Assembly: GCA_024707145.1 (NCBI GenBank)
Contig: JANQAI010000005.1
Location: 1-64,000 of the forward strand
Source of the DNA: Magnetospirillum sp.
GTDB taxonomy: Bacteria > Pseudomonadota > Alphaproteobacteria > Rhodospirillales > Magnetospirillaceae
DNA: 64,000 nt
Direction of reading: 5' to 3'
Part shown: positions 8,917-16,826 of the stretch, piece after piece
Layout of the letters: each line of letters starts with the position of its first letter
Position numbering within the stretch: the stretch's first letter is position 1
Made by a program: the position numbers and the translations under genes
Notes under the pieces: generated by a model
Told to the model about the DNA's origin: nothing
The model's database searches: none
Seen by the model: only the letters and a program-made list of their open reading frames with translations

Positions 8917-8968
8917 TTGAAAACCCTCGACTTCGGTCATACGGGTTCGAGTCCCGTCGTCCGCACCA
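8917..8968 (+). repeat. attachment-like direct repeat, copy 3 (tRNA-Leu 3' end)
   Basis: Fifty-two bp matching the tRNA-Leu 3' end with one A-to-G change. It marks the right edge of cassette 2. The stop codon of the OmpA-like remnant begins at the next base (8969-8971). Confidence 0.78.
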
Positions 8969-9108
8969 TCACCTCCCTGACCGGGGACTGCCCTCGGTCT
9001 CGGTGGTGGCGTGGCGCATCCGGGCGAGGGTGCCTTCTGAATGATCCTTGGGGATCATGGCCCGGCCCTTGCGGCTGTCGGTGCTGACGCGCTCCGGTTC
9101 GATGCCGG
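8969..9108 (-). pseudogene. truncated OmpA-like gene remnant
   Basis: About 46 codons homologous to the C terminus of the OmpA-like protein at 5941-6441: RVSTDSRKGRAMIPKDHSEG here against RITTDSRSDRAMIVKDRTEK there, then TTETE in both. Homology stops at about 9108, where the 3' end of the HemJ-like gene begins. No start codon or signal peptide belongs to it. It shows that a third cassette of the same type once lay here or was lost by deletion. Confidence 0.72.
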
Positions 9109-9110
9109 CG

Positions 9111-9551
9111 TTACGGGTGGCCGAACGGCTTGATGACGGCGAGAGTGACGATGGCGAACACCCCCAGCACGATCGCGACCGGGGCATGGCGTAGGCCGGG
9201 GGCCGTCTTGATTTCCCCTGTCTGGCATAATCTGCGAAGGTTGCCGGCAAGCATCCCGTGCAGGGCGGAGAGCAAAAAGACGAAGATGAACTTGGTCTGT
9301 AACCAGGTTTCCGGGAACCATTCGCCCGTCAGGGCCAGAATCAGCCCCAGTGCCCAGACTAAGAGCATTGCGGGGGTGGTGACCTGTCGGTCCCAGCGGC
9401 GCGTCCGCTCAAGGAACACGAGCCAACTTGCGCTCTCGGTCCGAGCACGAGCATGGGCGCCAGCGGCGACTGACATGGCTGCGACCAGCAGTCCGCCAAT
9501 CCAGGTCATGACCGCGATGATGTGAAACGCTTTGAGCCAGAGATAGCCCAC
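9111..9551 (-). CDS. HemJ/CopD-like integral membrane protein
   Basis: A 146-aa protein with four predicted membrane helices. It has the HemJ/CopD family pattern: LKAFHIIAVMTWIGGL at the N terminus, an Arg-rich loop followed by TTPAMLLVW, and VIKPFGHP at the C terminus. HemJ oxidises protoporphyrinogen IX; CopD relatives are linked to copper. I cannot decide between them. The start is a GTG at 9551 with a strong GAGGAGG upstream; an open frame extends to 9962 but only as noise. It is the last gene of a four-gene minus-strand operon headed by an ArsR-type regulator, 11 bp after the DUF3817-like gene. Confidence 0.72.
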   Translation of the reverse strand: MGYLWLKAFHIIAVMTWIGGLLVAAMSVAAGAHARARTESASWLVFLERTRRWDRQVTTPAMLLVWALGLILALTGEWFPETWLQTKFIFVFLLSALHGMLAGNLRRLCQTGEIKTAPGLRHAPVAIVLGVFAIVTLAVIKPFGHP

Positions 9552-9562
9552 GGTCCGCCTCC

Positions 9563-9895
9563 TCAGATCAAGTCCGCGAGCAGAATTTGTCGGCGCGCGA
9601 GAGTGCGTTCGTTCACGAAGGCGCCGAAGGGAATGAAAGCCAGAAGAAGCATTCGCAGCGTCTCGGTTCTGCTCCATCCTCCACCCGCCACCGTCTGAAT
9701 GAGCATCCAGACGTAAAGCACGAATGCGAGCCCATGGAACGGGCCCATGACGGAAGTCGCGGCCGAAATACCAACGAGGTGCTTGAGCGGCACGGCGACA
9801 CAAAGAAGCAGCAGCAGCGTGGTCCCCTCCAGGAGGGAAACCGCGCGCATTCTGCGGAGGCGGGAAATTTCTTCCCAACGGTCGGCCAAGGGCAT
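9563..9895 (-). CDS. DUF3817-like membrane protein
   Basis: A 110-aa protein with three predicted helices. It has features of the DUF3817 family: an N-terminal VSLLEGTTLLLLL, a PLKHLVG loop, GPFHGLAFVLYVWML and a C-terminal FIPFGAFV. Family members often sit beside small transporters or redox membrane proteins, with no proven activity. The start codon overlaps the stop of the upstream gene by one base, so the two are translationally coupled. Confidence 0.75.
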   Translation of the reverse strand: MPLADRWEEISRLRRMRAVSLLEGTTLLLLLCVAVPLKHLVGISAATSVMGPFHGLAFVLYVWMLIQTVAGGGWSRTETLRMLLLAFIPFGAFVNERTLARRQILLADLI

Positions 9896-10158
9896 TACTC
9901 GACCTCCTTGAGGACCTTTTCGACCCGAGAGAGTCCGGTTTCGATTCTGGAAACCCGTTCATTCAAGTTGGAGAGCGCGGCAGCGTTATCCTCTTGCACG
10001 GCGACGGCGCGTGCGGCGAGGTCCCGATAGGTATTTTCGCCGTCAATACGCAGTCGCGCCGTGCGCGCGCCGGAGAAATACTTCATGCCGAAGATTAAAA
10101 GGATCGCCACGATCATAAAAATCGTAAGGAGCAGGAACGTAGAGACATGTTCAGCCAT
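9895..10158 (-). CDS. small membrane protein with C-terminal coiled coil
   Basis: An 87-aa protein. A single N-terminal helix (about residues 6-25, TFLLLTIFMIVAILLIFGMK) is followed by a charged, heptad-like region (residues about 45-87, LNERVSRIETGLSRVEKVLK). This is the layout of phage-shock PspB-type proteins, but without enough similarity to name it. It lies between the ArsR-type regulator (4-bp gap) and the DUF3817-like gene in one operon. Confidence 0.7.
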   Translation of the reverse strand: MAEHVSTFLLLTIFMIVAILLIFGMKYFSGARTARLRIDGENTYRDLAARAVAVQEDNAAALSNLNERVSRIETGLSRVEKVLKEVE

Positions 10159-10162
10159 GGAA

Positions 10163-10507
10163 TTATCCTTTCAAGGGCTCGGAGGTCTTGGAAGAGGGGC
10201 TCAAAGATCGCGCTGCATTGGCCACGGTCGAAGGCGTCAAGACGACATCGAATGGCGCAACCTGGAAGAAGTTGAGCGACTTGCCGTCTTCGGATAGCTC
10301 GAGCTGGCTTGTTACCAGGCCGGCGTCCTCGAGCTTTCGCAGGTGAAGGTGGAGAAGGGGGCGGCTGATGCCGATCTCTCGGGCGAGCTGGCTCACATAG
10401 GTGCGGCCGTTGGCATGCAGCGCCTCCAGAATTCTCAGGCGGTGCGGGTTGGCGAGTGCGGTCAGCACGTCCACCAAGCGATCTCCCTCGGTCTTCAGTT
10501 CAAGCAT
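10163..10507 (-). CDS. ArsR-type winged-helix transcriptional regulator
   Basis: A 114-aa winged-helix protein: LTALANPHRLRILEALH, then YVSQLAREIGISRPLLHLHL as the recognition helix and a wing (residues about 65-80). It lacks the Cys pairs of metal-sensing ArsR proteins, so it probably senses something else or works by dimer contacts. The ATG at 10507 puts the conserved helix near the N terminus; an upstream ATG at 10552 would add 15 residues. As the first gene of the operon it probably controls itself and the three membrane-protein genes downstream. Confidence 0.8.
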   Translation of the reverse strand: MLELKTEGDRLVDVLTALANPHRLRILEALHANGRTYVSQLAREIGISRPLLHLHLRKLEDAGLVTSQLELSEDGKSLNFFQVAPFDVVLTPSTVANAARSLSPSSKTSEPLKG

Positions 10508-10712
10508 CGTAAGCCCACCTGACATGTGTAAGAAATTACTTGCACATGTCAATTTGCGGTGTCAATGACCGTGGAGCGGAAGCCGGCGTGGGGCTTCGAT
10601 GGGACGTCACGGCCGGCTTCGATTCCAGCCGCCGGCGCGGCATGCCACCGAGGGTTTGTCACCGTGCCGCTTTCGCGTTATGCAGGGCCGGGGACAAATA
10701 AGGAGGGGGCTC

Positions 10713-11519
10713 ATGATCTACGATATCGTCTACGCCATGGATCAGTGGCTGGCCATGGTGACGGTCGTCGGCCTGACCATAGCGTTCGCACTGGCCGGGC
10801 TTTTTGTGGTGACGCGGCTGGTACCCTTGTCCGTGCGCACGGAGAACCAGGACGGCCTGGGGGTGGCCGGGGCCACGGTGGGCGTGGTCTATGCGGTGCT
10901 GCTGGCCTTCATCGCGGTCGCCGTGTGGGAGGCCTTCGAGAAAGCCGACGATACCGCCGCCCTGGAGGCGGCGCTGGTGGGAGACATCTTCCGCGATGCG
11001 CAATTGCTGCCCCAGCCGGTCCGCGACGCCGTCACCGAGGGAGCGCGGTCCTATGCCGACCATGTCGTCACGGTGGAATGGCCGGCCATGGCGACCGGCG
11101 CGCTTCCCGACCGCCGCGGCTGGGAAATCCTTGAGGCCATCCCCGCCAAGCTGGTGAACGATTCCCTGTCTCCCGGCCAGATGCTGGTCGCCCAGGAGGC
11201 CTTCTCGCAGATCAACAAGGTTTACGACGCCCGGCGCAACCGTCTGTCCCAGGCCTCCGCCGGCGTGCAGCCGCTCACCTGGGCGGTGGTGCTGGTGGGC
11301 AGCCTGATCTCGCTGGGCTTCTGCTGGCTGTTGTCGTTCCCCAGCCCGTGGCTGCACGTCCTGGCCACCAGCCTGGTCAGCGGCGTGCTGGGGATGATCC
11401 TGTTCCTGATCATCGCCTTTGATTATCCATTCCGCGGCACCGTCCAGATCGGCCCCGACGCCTTCGTCATGGTGCAAGGGAACATGCAGCGGCTGTCCCA
11501 GGCCGCACCGGCCTCCTGA
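10713..11519 (+). CDS. DUF4239-like (bestrophin-like) membrane protein
   Basis: A 268-aa protein with two N-terminal helices (about residues 12-35 and 55-75) and two C-terminal ones (about 195-240), separated by a soluble segment of about 120 residues. The pattern GATVGVVYAVLLAFIAVAVW with FEKADDTAALEA is typical of DUF4239 proteins. The start at 10713 has an excellent RBS (AGGAGGGGG). It stands alone between the ArsR-type operon (divergent) and a terminator. No function is established for the family. Confidence 0.8.
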   Translation: MIYDIVYAMDQWLAMVTVVGLTIAFALAGLFVVTRLVPLSVRTENQDGLGVAGATVGVVYAVLLAFIAVAVWEAFEKADDTAALEAALVGDIFRDAQLLPQPVRDAVTEGARSYADHVVTVEWPAMATGALPDRRGWEILEAIPAKLVNDSLSPGQMLVAQEAFSQINKVYDARRNRLSQASAGVQPLTWAVVLVGSLISLGFCWLLSFPSPWLHVLATSLVSGVLGMILFLIIAFDYPFRGTVQIGPDAFVMVQGNMQRLSQAAPAS

Positions 11520-11536
11520 CCCGCTCAGGCGGCGCG

Positions 11537-11597
11537 CATGGGCGCCTGTTTGGCGCCCATGGACCAGGGGCCGGCAAAGTGTCTTGCCGGCCCCTTT
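11537..11597. terminator. double hairpin terminator
   Basis: Two hairpins follow the DUF4239-like gene. The first is at 11537-11561 (CATGGGCGCC / GGCGCCCATG). The second is at 11567-11594 (GGGGCCGGCAA / TTGCCGGCCCC, an 11-bp stem with a 6-nt loop), followed by TTT. The second is a likely intrinsic terminator, between convergent genes. Confidence 0.7.
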
Positions 11598-11629
11598 CGC
11601 TTCCTGCTTCGCCGTCGGCCGAGCCGGGC

Positions 11630-12463
11630 TCAGGCCGACGGAAAATCCGTCGAAATCGAGACCGGACGCCATTTCGCCACCAGTTCGGCGTCGGCCTCGT
11701 GCTTGGACAGGATGGCGGCCACGGCGTCGCTGCCGAGCGGCAGCCGCACCGGCGGGGCCGGCTCGTCCACGAAGCTCGCCAGCACTTGCGCCAGCCGGAG
11801 CGGATCGCCGGGCTGGGCGTGGCTGAGCCCGGCGGCGTGGGAACGCACCTGGCCGGCCGTGTCCGCGTAATCGGCGATCTCCGCCGGGCTGACCGCCAGC
11901 GACGAGGCGTCCAGGAAATCGGTGCGGAAATAGCCCGGCTCCACCACCGTGACGTGGATGCCCAGGGGGCGCAATTCGTCGGCCAGCGCCTCGCTCAGCC
12001 CCTCGACAGCGAACTTGGTGGAGCAATAGACGCCGAAACCGGCGGCGCTGCGATAACCGCCGATGGACGAGAAATTGAGGATGCGGCCGGAACGCTGGCG
12101 GCGCATATGCGGCAGCACCGCCCGGATCACCGCCAGCAGGCCGAAGACGTTGGTGCGGTAAAGGGCCTCGACCTCCTTGGCACTGGCCTCCTCGACCGCG
12201 CCGAGCAGGCCGTAGCCGGCATTGTTGACCAGCACGTCGATGCGGCCGAAGCGTTCAACCGCCACCTTGGCCGCGGCATGGGCCTGGGCTTCGTCGGTGA
12301 CGTCCAGGGCCACGGCCAGCAGGTTGGGCCGGTCGCCCAGCCGCTCGACCACCGACTTGGGATTACGGGCGCTGGCGACGGCGTTGTCGCCCCGGGCCAG
12401 GGCCTGTTCGGCGATCAGGGCGCCGAAACCGCGGGATGCGCCGGTGATGAACCATGTCCGCAT
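11630..12463 (-). CDS. short-chain dehydrogenase/reductase
   Basis: A 277-aa classical SDR. The nucleotide-binding motif TGASRGFG lies at residues 7-14, NNAG at about 85, the catalytic Ser in FSSIGGY, and the YxxxK pair in YCSTK. The acidic residue that would fix NAD preference is replaced by SARNP, suggesting NADP(H). The ATG at 12463 has GGAGG 5 nt upstream. It is divergent from a LysR gene with a 105-bp shared promoter region, so that LysR protein is its probable regulator. The substrate is unknown. Confidence 0.88.
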   Translation of the reverse strand: MRTWFITGASRGFGALIAEQALARGDNAVASARNPKSVVERLGDRPNLLAVALDVTDEAQAHAAAKVAVERFGRIDVLVNNAGYGLLGAVEEASAKEVEALYRTNVFGLLAVIRAVLPHMRRQRSGRILNFSSIGGYRSAAGFGVYCSTKFAVEGLSEALADELRPLGIHVTVVEPGYFRTDFLDASSLAVSPAEIADYADTAGQVRSHAAGLSHAQPGDPLRLAQVLASFVDEPAPPVRLPLGSDAVAAILSKHEADAELVAKWRPVSISTDFPSA

Positions 12464-12524
12464 GAGAACCTCCATCTGCACGGGCGACGGCCGATCCGGC
12501 GCCACGAGAGGATTTAAGCGCCTT

Positions 12525-12547
12525 TCCGCTAATGAGATAATCCGCTA
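12525..12547. promoter_or_regulatory. direct repeat in divergent SDR/LysR promoter
   Basis: TCCGCTA occurs at 12525-12531 and 12541-12547, 16 bp apart, in the short AT-rich part of the region between divergent SDR and LysR genes. The spacing fits one and a half helical turns. It is a plausible binding site for the LysR protein, inferred from position only. Confidence 0.35.
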
Positions 12548-12568
12548 TAAAGTCCAGGATATGTTGAG

Positions 12569-13483
12569 ATGTCTTCAACAATGCGCGGCATCACCCACAC
12601 CGATCTGGCCACCTTCCTGGCCATCGCCCGCCACCGGAGCTTCCGCCGGGCCGCCGACGAACTGGGCTGCACGCCCTCGGCGCTAAGCCATGCCCTGCGC
12701 CTGCTGGAGGAACGGCTGGGACTGCGGCTGGTCAACCGCACCACCCGCAGCGTCGCCCTGACCGAGGCGGGCGAACGCCTGTACGCCCGCGTCGCCCCGG
12801 CGCTGCGCGACATCGGCGATGCCCTGGAGGAGTTGAACACCCTGCGGCAGACGCCCATGGGGCGCCTGCGCCTCAATGCGGCGCGGGTCTCCGCCAAGAT
12901 GGTGCTGCTGCCGGTGGTGGCCCGCTTCGCCGCCGCCCATCCCGGGGTCAGCGTCGAGATCGTGGTCGACAACGCCCTGATCGACATGGTGTCGGAGGGG
13001 TTCGACGCCGGCATCCGGTTCGGCGAAACCATCGCCCAGGACATGATCGCCCTGCCGATCGGCCCGCGCCAGCGCTCGGCCGTCGTCGCCTCGCCGGACT
13101 TCTTCCGCCGGCATCCGCTCCCCACCACCCCGCAGCAGCTGGGCGGCCTGCCCTGCCTCGGCCTGCGCTTCGGCAGCGGCCGCCTGTATGCCTGGGAATT
13201 CGAACGCGGCGGCGTCGAGGTGACGGTGGAGGTGGACGGCCCGCTGATCGTGGACGACCAGGACATGATGGTCGAGGCCGCCCTGCACGGCATCGGCCTG
13301 GCCTATGCCTTCGAGCAGCAGGTGGCGCCGCTGGTCGCCCAGGGCCGGCTGGTTCGGGTGCTGGAGGATTGGTGCCCCTATTACAGCGGCTTCTACCTCT
13401 ATTACCCCAGCCGGCGGCAAATGCCGGCGCCGTTGCGGGCGTTCATCGAAACGGTCAAGGACTTCAACGCCGACCTTCGCTGA
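12569..13483 (+). CDS. LysR-family transcriptional regulator
   Basis: A 304-aa LysR-type regulator. The N-terminal helix-turn-helix reads FLAIARHRSFRRAADELG followed by SALSHALRLLEERLG, close to the group that includes DsdC/GcvA-like and PA0477-like regulators. The C-terminal effector domain ends in FIETVKDFN. It is divergently transcribed from an SDR gene. Its 3' end overlaps the convergent LysR gene by 20 bp. The start at 12569 is chosen over the ATG at 12581; both keep the DNA-binding domain intact. Confidence 0.88.
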   Translation: MSSTMRGITHTDLATFLAIARHRSFRRAADELGCTPSALSHALRLLEERLGLRLVNRTTRSVALTEAGERLYARVAPALRDIGDALEELNTLRQTPMGRLRLNAARVSAKMVLLPVVARFAAAHPGVSVEIVVDNALIDMVSEGFDAGIRFGETIAQDMIALPIGPRQRSAVVASPDFFRRHPLPTTPQQLGGLPCLGLRFGSGRLYAWEFERGGVEVTVEVDGPLIVDDQDMMVEAALHGIGLAYAFEQQVAPLVAQGRLVRVLEDWCPYYSGFYLYYPSRRQMPAPLRAFIETVKDFNADLR

Positions 13484-14376
13484 TCACAGCCTCGGCCAGG
13501 AAGTCCACGAAGGCGCGGACACGCGCGGCAAGGTGGGCGTGCCCGATATAAAGCGCGTGGATCTGCTCGCGGTCCTGGGGATCGTAGTCCTCCAGCACCG
13601 TGAGCAGGCGCCCGGCCTTGATGTCCTCCGCCACATGGAACCGGCCCAAGCGGGCAAGGCCGAGGCCGTCCAGGGCGAAGCGCCGCAGAATCGCGCCGTT
13701 GTTGCCATGGGCGTTGCCGCGGATCGGCAGGGTGAAGGTCTCGCCGCTCGCCGGGTCGCGGAACGGCCATTGGTCCAGGCTGCGGCGGAAATTGAAGCGC
13801 AGGCAGTTGTGGCCCTCCAGGCTCCGCCGGCGTGCGGGGAAGACCATGCGCCTTCACATAGGCTGGCGAGGCGACGATGACTCGGGGGCCTTCGAGGATC
13901 TTCCGCGCCTTCAGGGTCGAATCCCGCAGGGGGCCGGAGCGCACGGCGACGTCGGTCCGTTCGTCGATCAGGTCGATGACGCTGTCGGTCAGCGACACGT
14001 CCAGTTCCACCAGCGGATAGCGCTTCAGGAACGCCGGCACCAGCGGCAGCAGGCAGCATTCGCCGAAGCCGACCGAGGCGCTGACCCGGAGCCTGCCGCG
14101 TGGCGCACGGCCCGCGCCGGTGGCGACCAGGCGTTCGGTTTCCTCCAGGTCGGCCAGGATTTGCCGCGACCTCTGCAGATAAACCGCCCCCTCCGGCGTT
14201 AATTGCAGCGTGCGGGTGGAGCGCACCAGCAGCGGTGTCCCCAGCCGGTCCTCGATGCGCGTCACCAGCTTGCTGACGGCGGAGGGGGTCAGGCCGAGCT
14301 TGCGCCCGGCGGCGGAAAAGCTGGCGCTTTCGCTCACCGCGACGAAGACGGCCATCTCGCCCGAGCGACTGTCCAT
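13464..14376 (-). CDS. LysR-family regulator (single-base frameshift)
   Basis: The N-terminal 180 codons encode a typical LysR DNA-binding domain (FVAVSESASFSAAGRKLG, SAVSKLVTRIE) and the start of the effector domain. The frame breaks near 13824 after LPRTPAE. The last 120 codons (LEGHNCLRFNFRRS to AEAVISEGRR) continue one frame over. Reading the local GAGCCTG as GAGCTG restores PAELEGHNCL. The gene is divergent from an MFS/aldo-keto reductase pair and probably regulates it. The RBS AAGGGATC precedes the ATG. Whether the break is real or a sequencing error is open. Confidence 0.78.
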
Positions 14377-14384
14377 GGCAGATC

Positions 14385-14405
14385 CCTTTGAAAATTTTTC
14401 AAAGG
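14385..14405. promoter_or_regulatory. perfect palindrome in divergent LysR/MFS promoter
   Basis: CCTTTGAAAA-T-TTTTCAAAGG is a 10-bp perfect inverted repeat around one base, 9 bp upstream of the LysR start codon. It sits in an AT-rich patch within otherwise GC-rich DNA. It is probably the operator through which the LysR protein controls itself and the MFS transporter. Confidence 0.5.
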
Positions 14406-14549
14406 CATTATTCCATTATCCAATATTAATTCTCAATCCCATCGGGCGCATAAATACGGGCAAGAATTTTCCGCGCCGTGCGGAAGCCATTTCGAGCCGA
14501 TGTCTCTCTTCAGCGCCGGCCCCACGCGGGGCCGGGGAAAGGACCGTGC

Positions 14550-15737
14550 ATGCCCATTGCCCTCTATGCCCTGACGATCGCGGCCTATGCGATCGGCACC
14601 ACGGAATTCGTCAGCGTCGGCCTGTTGCCGATCATCGCCCGCGACTTCTCCATCAGCCTGCCCGCCGCCGGGCTGATCGTCTCCATCTATGCGCTCGGCG
14701 TCACCTTCGGGGCGCCGGTGCTGACGGCGCTGACCGGCCGCATGGAGCGCAAGCCACTGCTGATCGTGCTCATGCTGTTGTTCATGGCCGGCAATGTGCT
14801 GGCAGCGCTGAGCCCGTCCTACGAGGCGCTGCTGGCGGGCCGCGTGCTCTCGGCTTTCGCCCACGGCGTTTTCTTCTCGGTCGGCTCGACCATCGCCGCC
14901 GATCTGGTGCCGGCCAACCGCCGCGCATCGGCCATCGCGCTGATGTTCATGGGCCTGACCGTCGCCATCGTGACCGGCGTGCCGCTGGGCACCTATATCG
15001 GCCAGGTCTTCGACTGGCGTGCCACCTTCTGGGCGGTCGCCGGCCTCGGCGCCGTCGCCCTTGCCGGCATCGCGGCACTGCTGCCCGGCGAACTCGCCAA
15101 ATCGCCGCCGGCCACCATCATGGACCAGATCCGCGTGCTGGGCTCCGGGCGCCTGCTGCTGATCTTCGCCATGACCGCGCTGGGCTATGGCGGCACCTTC
15201 GTCACCTTTACCTATTTGTCGCCGATCCTGGAGACCATCTCCGGCTTCTCCGCCACCAGCGTCAGCCTGATCCTGGTCCTCTACGGCGCGGCCATCGCCG
15301 TCGGCAACATTTCCGGGGGCCGCATCGCCGACCGCAATCCGGTCAAGGCCCTGACCGGCCTGTTCCTGGCCCAGGCGCTGGTTCTGCTGATCTTCACCTT
15401 CACCGCGCCCAGCGCCATTGCCGCGCTGCTCACCCTGGCCGCCCTCGGCTTCCTGCAATTCGCCAACGTGCCCGGCCTGCAGCTCTATGTGGTCCAGTTG
15501 GCGCAGGAGCATCGCCCCGGCGCCGTCGATACCGCCTCGGCGCTGAACATCGCCGCCTTCAACCTGGGTATCGCGCTCGGCGCCTGGCTCGGTGGCGAGG
15601 TGGTCGCCGCGCCCGATTTCGGCCTCTCGGCAACCCCCTGGGTTGGGGCGATCATGGTGGCCGCCGCGCTGGTGCTGACCTATTGGAGCGGCGTACTCGA
15701 CAGCCGGACACAGAAAGTCGCCCTGTGCGATGCCTGA
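14550..15737 (+). CDS. MFS transporter, drug/sugar efflux type
   Basis: A 395-aa protein with twelve predicted helices. It starts MPIALYALTIAAYAIGTTEF, the signature of the AraJ/YdhP/NepI-like branch of the DHA1 family (the TTEF motif). The loop 2-3 motif is GRMERKPLL. The ATG at 14550 has a GGGGAAAGGA RBS; an upstream in-frame ATG at 14478 adds a non-membrane stretch. It is followed by an aldo/keto reductase with 16 bp between stop and start. Substrates of this branch are mostly unproven small molecules. Confidence 0.88.
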   Translation: MPIALYALTIAAYAIGTTEFVSVGLLPIIARDFSISLPAAGLIVSIYALGVTFGAPVLTALTGRMERKPLLIVLMLLFMAGNVLAALSPSYEALLAGRVLSAFAHGVFFSVGSTIAADLVPANRRASAIALMFMGLTVAIVTGVPLGTYIGQVFDWRATFWAVAGLGAVALAGIAALLPGELAKSPPATIMDQIRVLGSGRLLLIFAMTALGYGGTFVTFTYLSPILETISGFSATSVSLILVLYGAAIAVGNISGGRIADRNPVKALTGLFLAQALVLLIFTFTAPSAIAALLTLAALGFLQFANVPGLQLYVVQLAQEHRPGAVDTASALNIAAFNLGIALGAWLGGEVVAAPDFGLSATPWVGAIMVAAALVLTYWSGVLDSRTQKVALCDA

Positions 15738-15753
15738 CCGAAAGGAACTTGAG

Positions 15754-16578
15754 ATGCATGCAGTCACCGCCAACGGCGCCTCCATTCCCGCCCTCGGCTT
15801 CGGCACCTTCCGCATGTCCCCGGCCGACACGCTGCGCATGGTGCCGCATGCCCTGCGGCTGGGTTTCCGCCACATCGACACGGCGCAGATCTACGGCAAC
15901 GAGGCGGAGGTGGGCGAGGGAATCGCAAACTCTGGCATCGCCCGCGGCGATATCTTCCTGACCACCAAGGTGTGGGTGGAGAACTATCGCCGCGACGCTT
16001 TCGTCGCCTCGGTCGAGGAAAGCCTGCGCAAGCTGCGGACCGACCATGTCGACCTGCTGCTTCTGCACTGGCCGAGCGAAACGGTGCCCTTGGCCGAGCA
16101 AATCGGCGCCCTCAACGACGTCCGCCAGGCCGGGAAGGTCCGCCACATCGGCGTCTCCAATTTCAATACCGCCCTGATGGCCGAGGCGGCCCGCCTCTCC
16201 TCCGCTCCCGTCGTCACCAACCAGATCGAGGTCCACCCGTACCTGGACCAGGCCAAGGTCATCGCCGCCGCACGCGCGGCCGGCATGGCGGTCACCGCCT
16301 ATTACGCCATGGCCGACGGCAAGGTGTTTGACGACCCGGTGCTGAAAGCCATCGCCGCCGGCCACGGCAAAAGCGTGGCGCAGATCGTCCTGCGCTGGCT
16401 CGTCCAGCAGGACGGCATGGTCGCGCTGTCCAAGACGGTGGGCGAGGCCCGCGCTGCGGAAAACCTCGCCATCTTCGATTTCGAGCTGACGCGCGAGGAA
16501 ATGGCGGCGGTCGACAGGCTGGCGCAGCCCGACGGAAGGCTGGTGAGTCCCCCCGGCCTGGCACCGGCCTGGGATTGA
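15754..16578 (+). CDS. aldo/keto reductase (DkgB-like)
   Basis: A 274-aa aldo/keto reductase. The catalytic tetrad is visible as Asp and Tyr in HIDTAQIYGNE (about residues 40-50), Lys in LTTKVW, and His in LLLHWPSE. The NADPH-binding end includes ALSKTVGEARAAENL. This is the 2,5-diketo-gluconate/methylglyoxal reductase branch. The ATG at 15754 has AAAGGAAC upstream; an earlier ATG at 15730 overlaps the MFS gene and gives a short, charged extension. It is probably co-transcribed with the MFS gene and controlled by the LysR at 14376. Confidence 0.9.
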   Translation: MHAVTANGASIPALGFGTFRMSPADTLRMVPHALRLGFRHIDTAQIYGNEAEVGEGIANSGIARGDIFLTTKVWVENYRRDAFVASVEESLRKLRTDHVDLLLLHWPSETVPLAEQIGALNDVRQAGKVRHIGVSNFNTALMAEAARLSSAPVVTNQIEVHPYLDQAKVIAAARAAGMAVTAYYAMADGKVFDDPVLKAIAAGHGKSVAQIVLRWLVQQDGMVALSKTVGEARAAENLAIFDFELTREEMAAVDRLAQPDGRLVSPPGLAPAWD

Positions 16579-16826
16579 TGCCCCCTCATGCGGCGGCCTT
16601 TACTCTGTTGTCCCCCGCCGGCGGCAAAGGCCGGTGGGGTAGATGCCGCAGCGTGACCTCATCCGGTTTCCACCAGCGCGCTCCTGTGCGCGGCGTCGAC
16701 AACCGCCGAGATATCTCGCAGTTGCGAGATGGCAGATATGTGAATCCTGCGGTTCCCTTTTCCGGGTCACATGCGTTTTCGTTATGAGGTGCGTGGGGCG
16801 CACTATGAGTTTCGGAGAGGTGCCCG

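Noticed and set aside
7368..8968. Two additional tRNA-Leu genes
   Set aside because: Both lack the 5' acceptor strand, D arm and 5' anticodon stem; only the last 52 bp are present.
5941..8971. A classical integron with attC sites
   Set aside because: The repeats are tRNA 3' ends and lack attC-type imperfect palindromes, and no integron integrase is present.
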